A DNA stretch of 64,000 bases from Ventricola sp017626895 (GTDB lineage: Bacteria > Bacillota > Clostridia > Christensenellales > Aristaeellaceae). A program made the position numbers and the translations under genes. The stretch spans positions 1 to 64,000 of the forward strand of contig JAGAHV010000159.1 in assembly GCA_017626895.1 (NCBI GenBank), in the 5' to 3' direction. The notes under the pieces were generated by a model that saw only the letters and a program-made list of their open reading frames with translations, searched no databases and had not been told where the DNA came from. Below, piece after piece: positions 62,446 to 64,000 of the stretch (position 1 is its first letter; each line of letters begins with the position of its first letter).

Positions 62446-64000
62446 TCACTTTTCCGACCCGATGGTCATCGTGCCGGCATAGTCGTAAACAGCGGAATCC
62501 AGGTCGAGCACCAACGCCGGGATGATGGCCGCATCCGCGCAGGTCACCAGAATTCCACGGTTGAACATGCAGCCGTTTTCATCCACGTAAACCACATTGG
62601 AATGGGTATATCCGGTGGTGCGGGTGATCCAGAAACCGTTTCCCGCTACAGGCTCCTCCGAGGCGTTCCAGGCGCCGCTGTGCAGCGCATAATCCGTTGG
62701 CGTAAACTGTTTTGCCCGATCATGCACCTCATCCCGGGGGCTGAATCCATGGATCTTTGAACTGTCATACATGAAAAGCTCCGATTCAGCGAGAATGAAC
62801 ACCCGGTCCTTCGTTTCCTTTCCGGAATCCATGCCAAAGTAATAGTTGCTTTCGTTTCGTACAGGGTTTTCAAGGATTGCCGCCTGTTCCTCCGCTGCAA
62901 ATGCCCGGTCAAGGAAATTATCCGTTTCCGCCGAATAATCTGCTGCGGATTTGTTGGCCTCCGGACCATATCCGTTCAGCCAGCTGCGAAGCGTGCAGTT
63001 TTCCCAGCTCACATCCTGCTGATCCTTCTGGAACGGCTGGCAGTCAAGGGCCTCATCTGCCAGCAAAAGTGCGGTCCCGTCCCTGATCTCAAGCACCCGC
63101 CACAGGATCGGTTCCCTGATGAAATAGCGGTAGTTTTTGTTTCCCGTCTCCTCCCCAAAACGGCTCACGCGAAAATAGCAAACACCGTCCCGTTCCCATT
63201 CATCCGCCTCCCACGCAGCCTCTTCCAGTGCCGCATATAGCGCCGGATCCACAATCGGATCCCCGTCAGCTTCCTCCGCGGTTTTCACAATCTCCGTCTG
63301 GGGATAGTGTCCGAAACGGACAAGCGAATACGTTACCCGTTTTCCGTCCGGTTCATCCGGGTCTGCCTCCACCACCGGATTTCTGATCTGTTTTCTGAGG
63401 TTTTCCCCGGATTGTTCCGGCAGAGGCTTTTTGATGATATCCCGGGAGGTGGTCCATCCTGCCGGCTCTATATCCGCTGTATCCAACCGGATCCAGAGGG
63501 CCGGAAGAATCCCGGCATCGTTACAGGTGGCCATGGTGCCGCGCTGGTAGATGTATCCAAAATCACAGATGTACGAGACGCTTTCAGGTGTATACCCGTT
63601 TGTGCGCATGAACCAGAAGCTGTTTCCTCTGTAATCCTTCACCGGAGACCACCAGGCACCCCTGCATTTCGCGTACAGGGTCGAGCAAAAGCGCTTGGCC
63701 GGATCATCCTTCCCGCTGGCCGCGTAAAAACCATGTTCTGTCGCGGTTTCCGTTCCGAAAACCTCCTCATTGGAAAGCAGAAAAATCCGGTCTTCCGTTG
63801 TCTCTCCGCAGTCGGTATGATATGCCGCGTTGGCATGATTTACCACCTGCACCGGCAGCACTGATTCCTGCTGGGAGCGCGTAAACGCCCTGTCCAGGAA
63901 TCCCTTTCCCTGATAATCAATACCGGCGGCATTTTCCGTTCCCGGCAGACCGTTCAGCCAGCTTCTGACCGTGGAACTGCCCCAGTTTACCGTACCGTCT
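62446..64000 (-). CDS. DUF6273 repeat protein (N-terminus beyond window)
   Basis: About 517 C-terminal residues are visible; the start lies right of the window. Two DUF6273-like units are seen. Each runs from a TVRSWLNG or TLRSWLNG helix, through FLDRAFT/FLDRAFA, RIFLLSNEEVFG/RVFILAESELFM and FWFMRTNGYT/FWITRTTGYT, to ATCNDAGILPALWIRLD/VTCADAAIIPALVLDLD. The linker between them, VTYSLVRFGHYPQTEIVK, opens the second unit. This fold is lectin-like or SUMF/C-type-lectin related in shape, and it is frequent in secreted gut proteins, often next to membrane or kinase segments. Function and location cannot be decided without the N-terminus. Confidence 0.8.
   Translation of the reverse strand, partial: DGTVNWGSSTVRSWLNGLPGTENAAGIDYQGKGFLDRAFTRSQQESVLPVQVVNHANAAYHTDCGETTEDRIFLLSNEEVFGTETATEHGFYAASGKDDPAKRFCSTLYAKCRGAWWSPVKDYRGNSFWFMRTNGYTPESVSYICDFGYIYQRGTMATCNDAGILPALWIRLDTADIEPAGWTTSRDIIKKPLPEQSGENLRKQIRNPVVEADPDEPDGKRVTYSLVRFGHYPQTEIVKTAEEADGDPIVDPALYAALEEAAWEADEWERDGVCYFRVSRFGEETGNKNYRYFIREPILWRVLEIRDGTALLLADEALDCQPFQKDQQDVSWENCTLRSWLNGYGPEANKSAADYSAETDNFLDRAFAAEEQAAILENPVRNESNYYFGMDSGKETKDRVFILAESELFMYDSSKIHGFSPRDEVHDRAKQFTPTDYALHSGAWNASEEPVAGNGFWITRTTGYTHSNVVYVDENGCMFNRGILVTCADAAIIPALVLDLDSAVYDYAGTMTIGSEK

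Overview
The window looks like the chromosome of a saprophytic, probably gut-associated member of the Bacillota (class Clostridia or a near relative). The evidence is strong AAGGAGG-type ribosome-binding sites, consensus TTGACA/TATAAT promoters, many short rho-independent terminators, a Clostridia-like enolase, a large set of plant-glycan enzymes, and several members of the AAA-ATPase-like/PD-(D/E)XK family that is expanded in gut bacteria. The genus cannot be fixed from sequence alone. No rRNA, tRNA, CRISPR array, transposase or phage gene was seen.

Layout. (1) 1-10.9 kb, minus strand: a tightly packed seven-gene operon behind one promoter. It encodes a long cytoplasmic coiled-coil protein, a lipoprotein (NodB-like plus SGNH), a PgaB-like membrane-anchored protein, two membrane-anchored proteins with three and two NodB-like domains, a small polytopic membrane protein, and a VTC-type polyphosphate polymerase domain protein cut by the window edge. 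Every NodB-like domain has lost its metal-binding and catalytic residues, so this looks like a pseudo-deacetylase cell-envelope or exopolymer system. It is the best candidate here for an undescribed system. (2) 11.2-16.7 kb: a radical SAM protein coupled to a GPH sugar symporter, enolase, a GNAT acetyltransferase and a DJ-1 family protein. (3) 16.7-22.4 kb, minus strand: an arabinan/arabinoside operon (GH127-like, GH51, a small zinc-ribbon protein, GH127) behind a promoter that carries a perfect palindrome. (4) 22.6-24.1 kb: small genes and an Rpn-like gene broken by an in-frame TAG. (5) 24.1-30.5 kb: an oligopeptide ABC importer (oppA, oppB, oppC and a fused oppDF). (6) 30.8-39.0 kb: a membrane protein, a GH4 enzyme, two tiny paralogous Nif11-like proteins, three decayed genes (an AAA/PD-DEXK fragment, a permease remnant, a doubly frameshifted AAA/PD-DEXK gene) and an intact secreted FMN/FAD flavoprotein reductase. 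(7) 39.1-46.9 kb: a LysR regulator divergent from a sugar importer (binding protein and two permeases, no ATPase) followed by an alpha/beta hydrolase, a sugar isomerase-like protein and a Gfo/Idh/MocA oxidoreductase. (8) 47-55 kb: an intact AAA/PD-DEXK protein, PIG-L deacetylase, acylphosphatase, shikimate kinase, a SLOG-domain protein, an M29 aminopeptidase and a membrane metalloprotease-like protein. (9) 55-64 kb: malQ, two clan-D alpha-galactosidase-like genes, an Sfp-type phosphopantetheinyl transferase and a DUF6273 repeat protein cut by the right edge.

The metabolic genes fit together as uptake and breakdown of plant side chains (arabinofuranosides, alpha-galactosides, uronides, alpha-glucans) and peptides feeding glycolysis. 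A dispersed ~85-bp hairpin repeat occurs at 39.1, 54.8 and 56.8 kb. Genes broken by single nonsense or frameshift mutations cluster at 22.8-39.0 kb, which marks that stretch as the accessory, decaying part of the window.
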